A stretch of 64,000 bases of DNA. It comes from Phenylobacterium sp. (GTDB lineage: Bacteria > Pseudomonadota > Alphaproteobacteria > Caulobacterales > Caulobacteraceae). The position numbers were made by a program, and so were the translations under genes. The notes beneath the pieces are model-generated. The model had not been told where the DNA came from and ran no database searches. It worked only from the letters and a program-made list of their open reading frames with translations. The stretch lies in the NCBI RefSeq assembly GCF_030645195.1, contig NZ_JAUSLW010000030.1:1-64000 (forward strand), in the 5' to 3' direction. This document shows, one piece after another, positions 16,804 through 25,401 of the stretch (the first letter of the stretch is position 1; each line of letters begins with the position of its first letter).

Positions 16804-18306
16804 ATGGCCGCGCCAGGGGCTTGGACAATCAGACCGCACGATCAAGCGTCGCGCCCCGACTGGGCCGCGCGACCGCGCTACGCCGTGTCGGACTTCGCGA
16901 CCCTTCTGTGGCGCGAACGCTACCTCATGGTGGCGGTGTTTTCGATCATCTTCGTCCTCGGGGCCGCGGCGGCCTTCACCATGAAGACCACCTATCCCGC
17001 CTATTCCAGCGTCCTGGTTCGGTTGGGCCAGGAATATGTCTATGAGCCGCGCTCCGGCGACGCCGGCCGCGGCGCGGTGCCGGACTCCGACCAGGTGATT
17101 CAGTCGGAGACCGAGATCCTCGGCTCGGGCCAACTCAAGCAGCGGGTGATCGACAAGCTGGGCCTGGCGCGGATCTATCCGACCCTGGCGGCCAAGTACG
17201 CCGGAGCCGACGCCACCGAGAAGAAGCTGATCCTGGGCCAGGCCATCCGCAACCTGGACTCCTCCACCAAGATCGAGACCGCCCCGGACACCCCGATCAT
17301 CCGCATCAGCTTCACCCACGAGAACCCCGAGACCGCGGCCCTGGTGCTCAACACCCTGCTGGAGGAGTACCTGATCTACCGCCGCGCGGTGCTGACCGAC
17401 CCCACCTCTCCGGCGCTCGGCCGGCAGCGCGAGGCCTTCGAGGCCCGGCTGCAACAGGCCGACGCGGCCTATGAGGACTTCCTGAACAACAATCGCATCG
17501 GCGATTTCGTGGCCGAGAAGACCTCCCTGGGCCAACTGCAGCAGCAGATCGAGCAGCAGAAATACCAGACCGACACCCAGCTCCAGGATCGCATGGGCCG
17601 GCTGGCCATGCTGGAATCCCAGATGGGCCAGGTCTCGCAGGAGGTGGGTCTCTATCGCGACATCTCCAGCGCCGCCAACGACAAGCTGATGACCCTGAAG
17701 CTGCAGCGGGAGGACCTGCTGTCACGCTACAAGAACGACGCCCGGCCCGTGCAGGAGCTCGACGCCCAGATCGCCCAGCTGGAGGCCGGTATCTCCAGTG
17801 GCCGCACCCAGGGCGAAGGCGCCCGGCGGATCGGCGTCAATCCGGTCTATCAGACGATCCAGACCGACAAGATCCAGCTCACGGCCGAGGTGGCGGCGCT
17901 GAAGCAGTCCCAGGTGACTCTGGCCAATCAGGTCGCCCAGCTCACCGAGCGCCGGATGCGCCTGGCCGAGCTGGAGCCGAAGTTCCAGGCCCTGTCCCTG
18001 GACCGCGACGTCCTGCAGGCCAGCGTCCGCGACTTCACGGTCAAGGAACAGCAGAGCCGGGCCGCCAGCGAGATCGCCTCGACCACCAACGACAACATCC
18101 GCATTGTCAGCCGGGCCACGCCCCCCACGAAGGGCAAGAGCCTGAAGAAGCCGGTGATCGTGCTGGCCTTCCTGTTCGCCGCCTTCACCGCCCTGTGCGC
18201 GGGCCTGCTGCGCATGTTCCTGCGGCCGGGCCTGCCCACGGCGCAGTCGGCCTCCCGCACCCTTGACTTGCCGGTGCTGGCCACCGCGCCGATGAAGGTC
18301 CGGTGA
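16804..18306 (+). CDS. hfsA: Holdfast chain-length/co-polymerase HfsA
   Basis: Wzz/Wzc-type polysaccharide co-polymerase of the inner membrane, 500 aa. Transmembrane helix 1 lies near residues 40-60 (VAVFSIIFVLGAAAAF). A Wzz domain (YPAYSSVLVRLGQEYVYEPR) follows, with a long periplasmic coiled coil rich in Gln, Glu and Leu (QLQQQIEQQKYQTDTQLQDR and on). The second helix (VIVLAFLFAAFTALCAGLL) is near 455. There is no kinase domain: that part is the separate HfsB. It should control polymer length and connect HfsC to HfsD. Confidence 0.93.
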   Translation: MAAPGAWTIRPHDQASRPDWAARPRYAVSDFATLLWRERYLMVAVFSIIFVLGAAAAFTMKTTYPAYSSVLVRLGQEYVYEPRSGDAGRGAVPDSDQVIQSETEILGSGQLKQRVIDKLGLARIYPTLAAKYAGADATEKKLILGQAIRNLDSSTKIETAPDTPIIRISFTHENPETAALVLNTLLEEYLIYRRAVLTDPTSPALGRQREAFEARLQQADAAYEDFLNNNRIGDFVAEKTSLGQLQQQIEQQKYQTDTQLQDRMGRLAMLESQMGQVSQEVGLYRDISSAANDKLMTLKLQREDLLSRYKNDARPVQELDAQIAQLEAGISSGRTQGEGARRIGVNPVYQTIQTDKIQLTAEVAALKQSQVTLANQVAQLTERRMRLAELEPKFQALSLDRDVLQASVRDFTVKEQQSRAASEIASTTNDNIRIVSRATPPTKGKSLKKPVIVLAFLFAAFTALCAGLLRMFLRPGLPTAQSASRTLDLPVLATAPMKVR

Positions 18307-18308
18307 CC

Positions 18309-18340
18309 GGGGGTGGCGAACGGCCGCCGTTCGCTCCCCC
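18309..18340 (+). other. Stable hairpin between hfsA and hfsB
   Basis: GCGAACGG/CCGTTCGC (8 bp, CCG loop) is extended by GGGGG/CCCCC with a G-T pair and one bulge, beginning two bases after the hfsA stop. No T-run follows. In the 81-base hfsA-hfsB gap it could be a partial terminator, an mRNA-stability element or a processing site setting the HfsA:HfsB ratio. Confidence 0.65.
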
Positions 18341-18387
18341 TGAACTTGCGATAGTTTGAACAGCTTGCGCGCGTATCGATTCGAGGG

Positions 18388-19089
18388 ATGGTGGACCTGA
18401 ACGCCGAGATGGCCGACCTGTGGGCGTCGTTGGGCGCGCCGGCCGCCGGCCGCGCGCGTATCGTCCAAGTCGTGGCCGCGCGCCGGGGCGAGGGCGCCTC
18501 CACGGTGGCGCGGGAACTCGCCTTCTTCGCGGCCAAGCGCGCGGGCCGATCCGTCTGGCTGGTGGACCTCGACCTGCTGGCCTCGCCACAGCACGCGGCC
18601 ATCGGCGCAGAGAGCGACCGCTACGGCGCGCTGGGCGAACCCGCCGCAGCCAGTCCCGACGGCTCCATCTTCTTCACCGTCCAGCCCGCGTCCCACGGCC
18701 CCGACGGCCAGCCCTGGCCCGACGCCCGCTATCTCTGCGCCCATCGGGTGGGGGCGGCCCGCTGGTGGGTCACCCGCTTCCGCCGCGAGGGGCTGAAGGG
18801 CCGCCAGAGCGTCCATATCCTGCCCACCGGCGACTACTGGACGGCGCTGCGCAAGTACGCCGACCTGATCATCGTCGACTGCCCGTCGCCGGAAAGGTCC
18901 CAGGCCGCCCTGACCGTCGCCCCCTTCATGGACCAGACGGTCCTGGTGGTGGCGGCCGACGAGGCCGACGTGCGGGCCCCGGCCCAACTGCGCGACGCCA
19001 TCACCGGCGCCGGCGGGACGGTGACCGGCATTTTCTTCAACCGCGCCACGGTGACCCAGCCGGGGTTCCTGAAGGCCATCCTCCCATGA
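18388..19089 (+). CDS. hfsB: Holdfast protein HfsB, BY-kinase-like domain
   Basis: 233-aa cytoplasmic protein matching the kinase half of Wzc/CpsD proteins. The P-loop region reads ARRGEGASTVARELA (about 31-45): the invariant Walker A Lys is Ala (GEGAST for GEGKST). Walker A' is present as VWLVDLDLL near 56, and LIIVDCPSPE near 160 is the Walker B region. There is no Tyr-rich C-terminal tail. It is therefore probably a structural or nucleotide-sensing partner of HfsA rather than an active kinase. It overlaps hfsC by ATGA. Confidence 0.85.
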   Translation: MVDLNAEMADLWASLGAPAAGRARIVQVVAARRGEGASTVARELAFFAAKRAGRSVWLVDLDLLASPQHAAIGAESDRYGALGEPAAASPDGSIFFTVQPASHGPDGQPWPDARYLCAHRVGAARWWVTRFRREGLKGRQSVHILPTGDYWTALRKYADLIIVDCPSPERSQAALTVAPFMDQTVLVVAADEADVRAPAQLRDAITGAGGTVTGIFFNRATVTQPGFLKAILP

Positions 19090-20354
19090 CCGCCGACGCC
19101 GCCTGGTCCGGCGCCGACGTCTCGGGGCGGCGGCAGATCAGCATCTGGGACCTGGCGATCTTCGCCGCCAGCGTCTCGATCCTGCTGATCTTCAGCGAAG
19201 GCTGGGTCTTCCCCCTGCGGGGCGACGCCAACAACACCGCCTTCGACAAGCTGATCCCGCTGGGCTACCTGCCGGCCTATGCGGCGGCGGCGCTGCTGAT
19301 GGCCCTGACCCCGATCAGCGTCTTGCGGGCCGTGATCCGCCAGCCCTTCCTGATCATCCTGATGCTGATCGTGGGGCTGTCGATCTTCTGGTCCACAGCG
19401 CCGGACATCACGGTGCGCCGGGTCGTAGCGGTCTACGCCACCACCCTGGGCGGGGTCGTCCTGGCCGCCCGCTATCGATGGGCGGAGCTGGCGGAGATCG
19501 TCGCCACGGCCTTCGCTGTCCTGGTGACCATCTCCTTCATCATGCCCCTGGCGGTCCCCTCCATCGGGGTGATGCACGAGCTGTTCCCCGGCGCCTGGCG
19601 GGGAGTCTGGGCCGACAAGAACGCCATGGGGGGCATCATGTCCCTGGGCTTCGCCGTCCTGGCGGCGGCGGCCATGCTCAATCCGCAGCGCGCCAAGATC
19701 TGGTGGCCCTTCGCGGCCCTGGCCGTCCTGCTGGTGATCATGTCCACCTCCAAGACCTCGCTGGTCACGGTGATGATGGCCCTGGGCGGCCTGATGTTCG
19801 TCGGCCTGGCCCGGCGCAGTCCCGCCGCCGGTGTGGCCACCAGCTGGCTCGCCGTCCTGGGGATCGTGATGGTGGCCAGCGTGGCGATCTTCGCCGCCGA
19901 CCTGTTCTTCGACCTGCTGGGCAAGGACGCCACCCTCACCGGGCGGACCGAGATCTGGGACGCCGCCCTCCGTCAGATCGAGAAGCGGCCCTGGACCGGC
20001 TACGGCTATAGCGCCGTCTGGGACGACACCAGCCGCTGGGGCCCGCTGCCCAAGATCGTCCAGGAGGCCGGCTGGAAGCCGCACCACTCCCACAACACCT
20101 GGATCGAGCAGTGGCTGGGCCTGGGGGTCTTCGGCCTGGCCGCCTGGGGCCTGTGCTTCCTGCAGACCATGGTGCTCGCCGTCGTCTCGGTGTTCCGGGA
20201 CAAGGGCGCCTACCTGGCCCTGCCGTTCCTGCTGGTCTACGGCGTGACTTCGCTCACCGAGAGCGTGGCGGTGAACTACAACGACTTCCGCTGGGTGATC
20301 TTCGTGGCCCTGGCGGTGAAGCTCTGCTGGCCCGACCGCGAGGTCAGGACCTAG
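19086..20354 (+). CDS. hfsC: Holdfast polymerase HfsC (Wzy/O-antigen ligase-like)
   Basis: Inner-membrane Wzy-type polymerase, 422 aa, with about ten hydrophobic segments and the Wzy_C/O-antigen ligase signature: FWSTAPDITVRR (about 99-110), then a periplasmic loop with GRTEIWDAALRQIEKRPWTG and HHSHNTWIEQWLGLGVFG. ATG 19086 overlaps the hfsB stop. The stop codon overlaps that of the convergent hfsH (CTAG). The 644-aa track ORF is an hfsB shadow joined to it. Confidence 0.92.
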   Translation: MTADAAWSGADVSGRRQISIWDLAIFAASVSILLIFSEGWVFPLRGDANNTAFDKLIPLGYLPAYAAAALLMALTPISVLRAVIRQPFLIILMLIVGLSIFWSTAPDITVRRVVAVYATTLGGVVLAARYRWAELAEIVATAFAVLVTISFIMPLAVPSIGVMHELFPGAWRGVWADKNAMGGIMSLGFAVLAAAAMLNPQRAKIWWPFAALAVLLVIMSTSKTSLVTVMMALGGLMFVGLARRSPAAGVATSWLAVLGIVMVASVAIFAADLFFDLLGKDATLTGRTEIWDAALRQIEKRPWTGYGYSAVWDDTSRWGPLPKIVQEAGWKPHHSHNTWIEQWLGLGVFGLAAWGLCFLQTMVLAVVSVFRDKGAYLALPFLLVYGVTSLTESVAVNYNDFRWVIFVALAVKLCWPDREVRT

Positions 20355-21115
20355 AGGCCCAAGCGCCGCGCGCCCTCGCGCACCGTCACCACCTCGAAGC
20401 CGTCGGCCACCGCCTGGTCGATCAGCCGGGCCAGGACCTCGGGCGTGCAGCCCCAGGGGGAGGGGTCTGGACGGACGTCGTGGGTGTAGAGGATCAGCCA
20501 GGCGGTCCTGGCCTTGGCCTCGTCCAGCCAGCGGCGCGCGACGATCTCGCCATCGGGCCCCTCGATGCCGACGGCCGGCGTCTGGTTCAGGTCGCAGCCC
20601 TTCTCGATCAGGCCGTGATGCAGGGCGCGCAGGGTGGAGAACCGCCTGGCGAGCGCCTGCTTGGGGCCGCCGGCGACGTCGCCATAGGGATAGGCGAAGC
20701 TCACCCGGTCCTCGACGCCCCATTCGGCCATCGCCTGGGCGTTGCGCTCCACGTCGGCCAGGGCCCCGGGGCCGGTGGCCTGGCCGCAGTCGAGATGGGA
20801 ATAGGTGTGGCAGGCGATCTCGTGGCCCGCCTTGGCCAGGCGGCGATAGTCCACCGGCTCGGCGCAGACCCCCATGGGGGCCTCGGTCCCGGCCAGGCCG
20901 GCGGAGACATAGTAGGTCCCGGCCAGGCCGCGGGTCTCCAGCAGGGCGGCCCCGGCCACCGCGGCGGTCAGGGGGGCGTCGTCGAAGGTGAAGGAGACCA
21001 TCGGCCGCTCCGGCCCCCTGGCCAGGGGGCGGCGATGGACCAGGCGCACCAGACGACGGCGCAGCTTGCCCTTGAGCGAACGGTCGGCGGAGTAGGCCTC
21101 TGCATAGGTCGCCAT
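20351..21115 (-). CDS. hfsH: Holdfast polysaccharide deacetylase HfsH
   Basis: NodB-family carbohydrate deacetylase, 254 aa, which removes N-acetyl groups from holdfast N-acetylglucosamine and thereby affects adhesion and anchoring. VSFTFDDAP (near 40-48) holds the Asp pair, CHTYSHLDCG the HxxxH metal site and FAYPYGD the third motif. There is no signal peptide, consistent with a cytoplasmic or membrane-associated enzyme. ATG 21115 shares one base with the hfsG stop (TGATG). The longer track ORF begins in hfsG shadow. Confidence 0.92.
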   Translation of the reverse strand: MATYAEAYSADRSLKGKLRRRLVRLVHRRPLARGPERPMVSFTFDDAPLTAAVAGAALLETRGLAGTYYVSAGLAGTEAPMGVCAEPVDYRRLAKAGHEIACHTYSHLDCGQATGPGALADVERNAQAMAEWGVEDRVSFAYPYGDVAGGPKQALARRFSTLRALHHGLIEKGCDLNQTPAVGIEGPDGEIVARRWLDEAKARTAWLILYTHDVRPDPSPWGCTPEVLARLIDQAVADGFEVVTVREGARRLGL

Positions 21116-22041
21116 CACACGGCCTCGGCGTAGAGGGCGGCGCGGTAGAGGCGCAGGGCGAAGGCGCGGGTTTTCAGCGGCGGCCCCTCTGTCAGCGCAT
21201 AGGCCTTCAGCATCGGCCGCCACAGGCTGCGCAGCGGCGCGCGCTTCAGCACGCGGGCGACCTTGTAGCTGGGATAGTGGCTGATGACGGCGTGATGGGT
21301 CGCCACGATTCGCGCGAAGTTGCCGGTGGACTGCTCGTACTTGTCGGCAAGCGTCCTGGCGGTGTCGAGGCCCAGGTGGGTGGCGGTGTTCTCCACGTGC
21401 AGTATCGGCCAGCAGCGGGCCACCCGCATGCCCCATTCCACGTCCTCCCAGCCCCAGCCGGCGAAGCCTTCGTCAAAGGACTCGGCGGCGAAGACGTCGG
21501 CGCGGACCAGCAGGTTGGAGGTGAAGATTTTCTCCGGGGTCAGGGCGCGCTCGGTCGCGGGCAGGCAATCGGAGTGGCCGGCCATGGCCCGGTGCAGGGC
21601 GTGGTCGGCCCGCGCAGGCGCCTGGTCTAGGGAGAAGCCGCCGAAGGCCACCGCCGGGTTTTCCCGGGCGATCAGGTCCAGCCAGGCGGCGATGAAGGTG
21701 GGCGAGTCCGGCAGCATGTCGCTGTCGAGGAACAGGAAGTGCCCGGCCCTGGCGTGGGCCACCAGCCGGTTGCGGCCCTTGGAGCGGCCCTCATTGGCCG
21801 CCAGCCGGGCGAAGCGGGCGGGCAGGGGGAGGGCGGCGATGGCGGCCTCGACGCGGGCGGCGAGAGCCGGGTCGCGCGAGCCGTCGTCCAGGATCACCAC
21901 CTCGGCGTCGCCGGTCTCGCGCGCCAGAGCCGCCAGCAGCGGGGTGGGATCATCGCCCTTGAAGGGGATCAGGATGGAGAGGGCCGGGCGGCCCCTGGGC
22001 CACAGGGGATTGTCGAACAGGATCTCGGCTTGCGCGGTCAT
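21115..22041 (-). CDS. hfsG: Holdfast glycosyltransferase HfsG (GT2)
   Basis: Family 2 glycosyltransferase, 308 aa, adding N-acetylglucosamine to the lipid-linked primer. LSILIPFKGDDP near 22, VVILDDGSRD near 48, the metal-binding FLFLDSDMLPD near 103 and the ED-box region GWGWEDVEWGMRV near 194-206 are all present. It overlaps hfsF by four bases and hfsH by one base. Confidence 0.92.
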   Translation of the reverse strand: MTAQAEILFDNPLWPRGRPALSILIPFKGDDPTPLLAALARETGDAEVVILDDGSRDPALAARVEAAIAALPLPARFARLAANEGRSKGRNRLVAHARAGHFLFLDSDMLPDSPTFIAAWLDLIARENPAVAFGGFSLDQAPARADHALHRAMAGHSDCLPATERALTPEKIFTSNLLVRADVFAAESFDEGFAGWGWEDVEWGMRVARCWPILHVENTATHLGLDTARTLADKYEQSTGNFARIVATHHAVISHYPSYKVARVLKRAPLRSLWRPMLKAYALTEGPPLKTRAFALRLYRAALYAEAV

Positions 22042-23483
22042 GTGGCGCTCCGGGCGCGGAAGGTGCGGAGGGCCTCGCGGCCGCGGCTGCGCAGGGCGCC
22101 GGCGTCCACCAGGGCTACCACCAGGCCATAGACCACTGCGCCGGCCAGGGCCTTGAGGGCCAGTTCCGGCAGGCCGCCCAGGGCCGGGATGCGGCTGACC
22201 GCCAGGGCCATCAGCAGACTGGCGCCCAGGGCCTGGCCCAGGGTCAGCCAGGGGATCGGCAGAATGAGCGTTCGCCGTCCTAGCAGGGCGGAGGCGGCTA
22301 GGCCCAGCGCGTAGCTGGCCGGGGTCGCCCAGAGGGCGCCGTCCAGGCCGAAACGGGGGATCAGGATCAGGTTGAGGACCACATTGGCGCCAGCTGGCAC
22401 GATCATGGCCACCAGCAGGAAGCCGGTCTTCCGTCCCAGGGTGAAGGCCTGGTGGAAGTAGTAGGTGGTCAGGCCCGCCAGCAGGCCGCTGAGCGCGATC
22501 CAGGGGGTGACGTGGGCGGCTCCAGGACTGAGGTTCTGCCCGATCATCAGTTGCGACAGGGGAGCGGCCACCAGGGCCAGGCCCGCGGCGGCGGGGACGG
22601 TGAGCAGGATCATCAACTGGGCCTGCTCGCGGGCGGCCTGGGCCAGGGCGCCGCGGCCGCCGCGCTCCAGGGCCATGATCAGGGCCGGGCCGCCGGCGGC
22701 GCCCAGCCAGATGAAGACCACGTCCAGGGTGCGGTTGGCCAGGCTATAGCCCGCGTGATAGACGCCCACCGCCGCCTGATCGAGGAAGGCGGCCAGCAGG
22801 AACCGGTCGGTGGTGGCCAGCACCAGGGCCAGGATCAGGGATAGGGCCACCGGCGCGCCATAGGCGGCGTGCTCGCGGGCCCGATCAGCGGCGAAGGCGC
22901 CGGGCCTGGCGCGGGCGAACTCGCCGGGCAGGAACCACAGGGTGCACAGGGCCGCGGCCAGGCCGTAGCCCATCATCGGCGCGGCCCCGCCAAAGCCCAT
23001 CCAGGCCAGGCCGGCGCCGAGCAGGAAGCCGCCGAGGGTCTGGGCGATGTCGAGGCTGGCGGCCCCGCCCACCTCGCCCGCCGCGCGGCGGCGCTCCTGG
23101 GCCAGCTTGGCGAAGGTGCGGAAGGGCACAGCGGCGAGACCCGCCAGCACCGCCATCCGAAGGCCCGGGGTCATGGGCCACAGGACGGTCAGTCCCGCCA
23201 CCACCGGCACCAGGGCGATCAGCAGCAGCCAGGTGCGGTAGACGGTGGCGGCGTGGTCGGCCCCGCCGTTGCGGTCGGCCTCCCGGGCCCAGAACCGCGC
23301 CATCGCCGCCTCGTTCCAGGTGAAGACGGCGGTGTGGGTCAGGGTCATGACCGAGAAGCCCAGGGCGTAGTCGCCGAACTGGGCCGGGGTCATCAGGCGG
23401 GTGAAGGCCACGATGGTGAGCAGGCCCACGACACCCTGCACGATATTGACGGGCAGATAGCCGACCACCCCTCGCCAGAACAT
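22038..23483 (-). CDS. hfsF: Holdfast lipid-linked repeat flippase HfsF
   Basis: Wzx/MATE-like flippase, 481 aa from ATG 23483, with about 12-14 hydrophobic helices. It begins with the typical first segment (FWRGVVGYLPVNIVQGVVGL, then FTRLMTPAQFGDYAL). It should move the undecaprenyl-linked holdfast unit across the inner membrane. GAGG lies ten bases before the chosen ATG. A TTG at 23549 would add 22 residues and is less likely. The 4-base overlap with hfsG indicates coupling. Confidence 0.9.
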   Translation of the reverse strand: MFWRGVVGYLPVNIVQGVVGLLTIVAFTRLMTPAQFGDYALGFSVMTLTHTAVFTWNEAAMARFWAREADRNGGADHAATVYRTWLLLIALVPVVAGLTVLWPMTPGLRMAVLAGLAAVPFRTFAKLAQERRRAAGEVGGAASLDIAQTLGGFLLGAGLAWMGFGGAAPMMGYGLAAALCTLWFLPGEFARARPGAFAADRAREHAAYGAPVALSLILALVLATTDRFLLAAFLDQAAVGVYHAGYSLANRTLDVVFIWLGAAGGPALIMALERGGRGALAQAAREQAQLMILLTVPAAAGLALVAAPLSQLMIGQNLSPGAAHVTPWIALSGLLAGLTTYYFHQAFTLGRKTGFLLVAMIVPAGANVVLNLILIPRFGLDGALWATPASYALGLAASALLGRRTLILPIPWLTLGQALGASLLMALAVSRIPALGGLPELALKALAGAVVYGLVVALVDAGALRSRGREALRTFRARSAT

Positions 23484-23579
23484 CGCCGCACGCCTCTTTG
23501 TAACTCCGGCGATCAGGCCGCCGAGATTGAGGCTCAGCTTGCCCCACAAGGCGGTTTCAAACGGTTAAGGCCACGGGCC

Positions 23580-25124
23580 TCAGCGGATGTTCTCGCGGTC
23601 GCCCAGTAGGCAGGGCAGGGTCATGGCGATGATGTAGAGGTCGAGCAGGAAGGACTGCCGCTCGATGTACTCCACGTCCAGGGCGACCCGGCGCTTCACC
23701 AGCTCCGGGGTGTCCACCGGACCCCGCGAGCCGTGGATGGCGGCCCAGCCGGTCATGCCGGGTTTCATGCGGTGGCGATGGGCGTATTCAGCCACCAGGC
23801 GGGCGGATTCCACGTCGCCGGTCATCATGCCCACCGGGTGAGGCCGGGGCCCCACCAGGGACATCTCACCGGCCAGCACGTTGAAGATCTGCGGCAGCTC
23901 GTCCAGCGAGGTCTTGCGGATGAAGCGGCCGACCCGGGTGACGCGGTCATCGTCGGCCTGGGTCTGGCGCACCTTGGTCTGGGGCGTGGCCTGGACGCGC
24001 ATGGAGCGGAACTTCCAGACCACGATCTCCTCGTTGTTGAAGCCGTGGCGACGCTGGCGGAACAGGGCGGGGCCGGGACTGTCGAGCTTGATGGCGAAGG
24101 CCACCAGGGCCATGACCGGGGCGGCGACCACCAGGGCCAAGGAGCCGACCACAAGGTCTTGAATACGTTTGACGATCACCCGCCGGTCGTCCAGCGGCGC
24201 GCCGGAGATGTGGGCCAGGGGGACGTCGGCGATGCGGCTGATGGCGGCGGCCTCGTGGGCGGCGTCCTCGCCGTCCAGCAGCAGGCTGACCTCGTTGGGC
24301 AGGACCCGCAGCCGCTCGATCACCTGGCCGACCCGGGCGCGGGCCTGGGAGGGCACCGTGATCACGATGCGGTCGACATAGGGCATGATGCGGTGGGCGA
24401 CGAGGGCGTTGGTGTCGCCCAGCACGGGGACGCCGCGGATGCCGGCCGGGCTGCGGGCGGCGCGGTCGTCGAACACCCCCAGGATATTGGCCTCCCGGCT
24501 CAGCAGGGTGGCGACGATCAGGCGCTCGGCCGCGCCGGTGGCGCCGACCACGACGATGTTGGGGGTCAGCCGGCCGCTGGCCCGCCAGCGCCGGACGCAG
24601 AGCCACCAGACGATGTGCAGGCCGTAGGTGGCCGCGAAGGCCAGCGGGCCCCAGATGGCCATGGCCTGGCCGAGCGCCGCCAGCGGCACGAAGGGGATGA
24701 GGGCGACGAAGGCCGCGCCCGCGCCGACGGCGAAGGCCCCGCTCAGGCGGGCGAGATGGTAGGCCAGGCCCTCGCGGCGGCCAAATCCGTAGGCGCGGAA
24801 CACCGAGAGGGCGAGGAGAACCGCCAGCGCCCCGGCGCAGGTCACCGATAGGGCCGCGGCGCCGATCGCCCCCAGGCTATGGGCCGCCAGGCCGGCGAGG
24901 ATCAGCACGACCGCGTCGCCGCCCTGGAACATGCGGGCCACCACCCGGCCCTGCAGGCGGGCGCGGGTCGGGATCAGGGCCTTGGGACGGAACGGACCGC
25001 GGCGGTCGGCGGACACCTCCGACTCAGGCGGCGGCAGGTCGGGCGCTTCGGCGCGGCGATCGGCTTCAGCCTCGACCTCGGCCTTGGGGCGGGCCTTGCG
25101 CTGGAACTGGACGATCGAAGACAT
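23580..25124 (-). CDS. hfsE: Holdfast initiating phosphoglycosyltransferase HfsE
   Basis: WbaP/WcaJ-type sugar-1-phosphate transferase, 514 aa, which starts holdfast synthesis on undecaprenyl phosphate. It has an N-terminal polar tail, four hydrophobic helices, a central Rossmann-like CoA_binding_3 domain (NIVVVGATGAAERLI) and the C-terminal PGT core: VIVKRIQDLVVGSLALVVAAP (reentrant helix), FRQRRHGFN, WKFRSMRV, RTSLDELPQ-like KTSLDELPQIFNVLAGEMSLVGPRPHP and YAHRHRMKPGMTGWA. ATG 25124 was chosen; GTG 25142 is also possible. It is first in the hfsEFGH unit. Confidence 0.93.
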   Translation of the reverse strand: MSSIVQFQRKARPKAEVEAEADRRAEAPDLPPPESEVSADRRGPFRPKALIPTRARLQGRVVARMFQGGDAVVLILAGLAAHSLGAIGAAALSVTCAGALAVLLALSVFRAYGFGRREGLAYHLARLSGAFAVGAGAAFVALIPFVPLAALGQAMAIWGPLAFAATYGLHIVWWLCVRRWRASGRLTPNIVVVGATGAAERLIVATLLSREANILGVFDDRAARSPAGIRGVPVLGDTNALVAHRIMPYVDRIVITVPSQARARVGQVIERLRVLPNEVSLLLDGEDAAHEAAAISRIADVPLAHISGAPLDDRRVIVKRIQDLVVGSLALVVAAPVMALVAFAIKLDSPGPALFRQRRHGFNNEEIVVWKFRSMRVQATPQTKVRQTQADDDRVTRVGRFIRKTSLDELPQIFNVLAGEMSLVGPRPHPVGMMTGDVESARLVAEYAHRHRMKPGMTGWAAIHGSRGPVDTPELVKRRVALDVEYIERQSFLLDLYIIAMTLPCLLGDRENIR

Positions 25125-25299
25125 GGAACGGGGGCCACGCACACGGAATTGGGTCGCTGCAATGTGACGCAGGGGTCTGATCGTCGGGTTAACGGCGCAG
25201 CGTGTTCGTTGAACGCCAAGGGATTTGAGGGGCCCGCGCCGAAAGCGTGCGACTCGATTGCCAGCCGCATTCGAAACCGCTATCCGTCCCGGCCTTGAT

Positions 25300-25389
25300 G
25301 GTGACGTGGCCGAGTGGCTGAAGGCAACGGTTTGCTAAATCGTCATACGTGAAAGCGTATCCAGGGTTCGAATCCCTGCGTCACCGCCA
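25300..25389 (+). tRNA. tRNA-Ser (anticodon GCU)
   Basis: Acceptor stem GGTGACG pairs with CGTCACC, followed by discriminator G and an encoded CCA. The anticodon loop is TTTGCTAAA (GCT, reading AGC/AGU). A long variable arm (CGTCATACGTGAAAGCGTATC) marks class II serine tRNA, and the T loop is GGGTTCGAATCCC. It is 90 bases including CCA, in the gap between hfsE and the peptide-binding lipoprotein gene. Confidence 0.97.
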
Positions 25390-25401
25390 AGACCTTTCCC
25401 C

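Noticed and set aside
16717-17535. N-terminal extension of hfsD to 535 aa
   Set aside because: It is hfsA antisense shadow and would bury the lipoprotein signal peptide.
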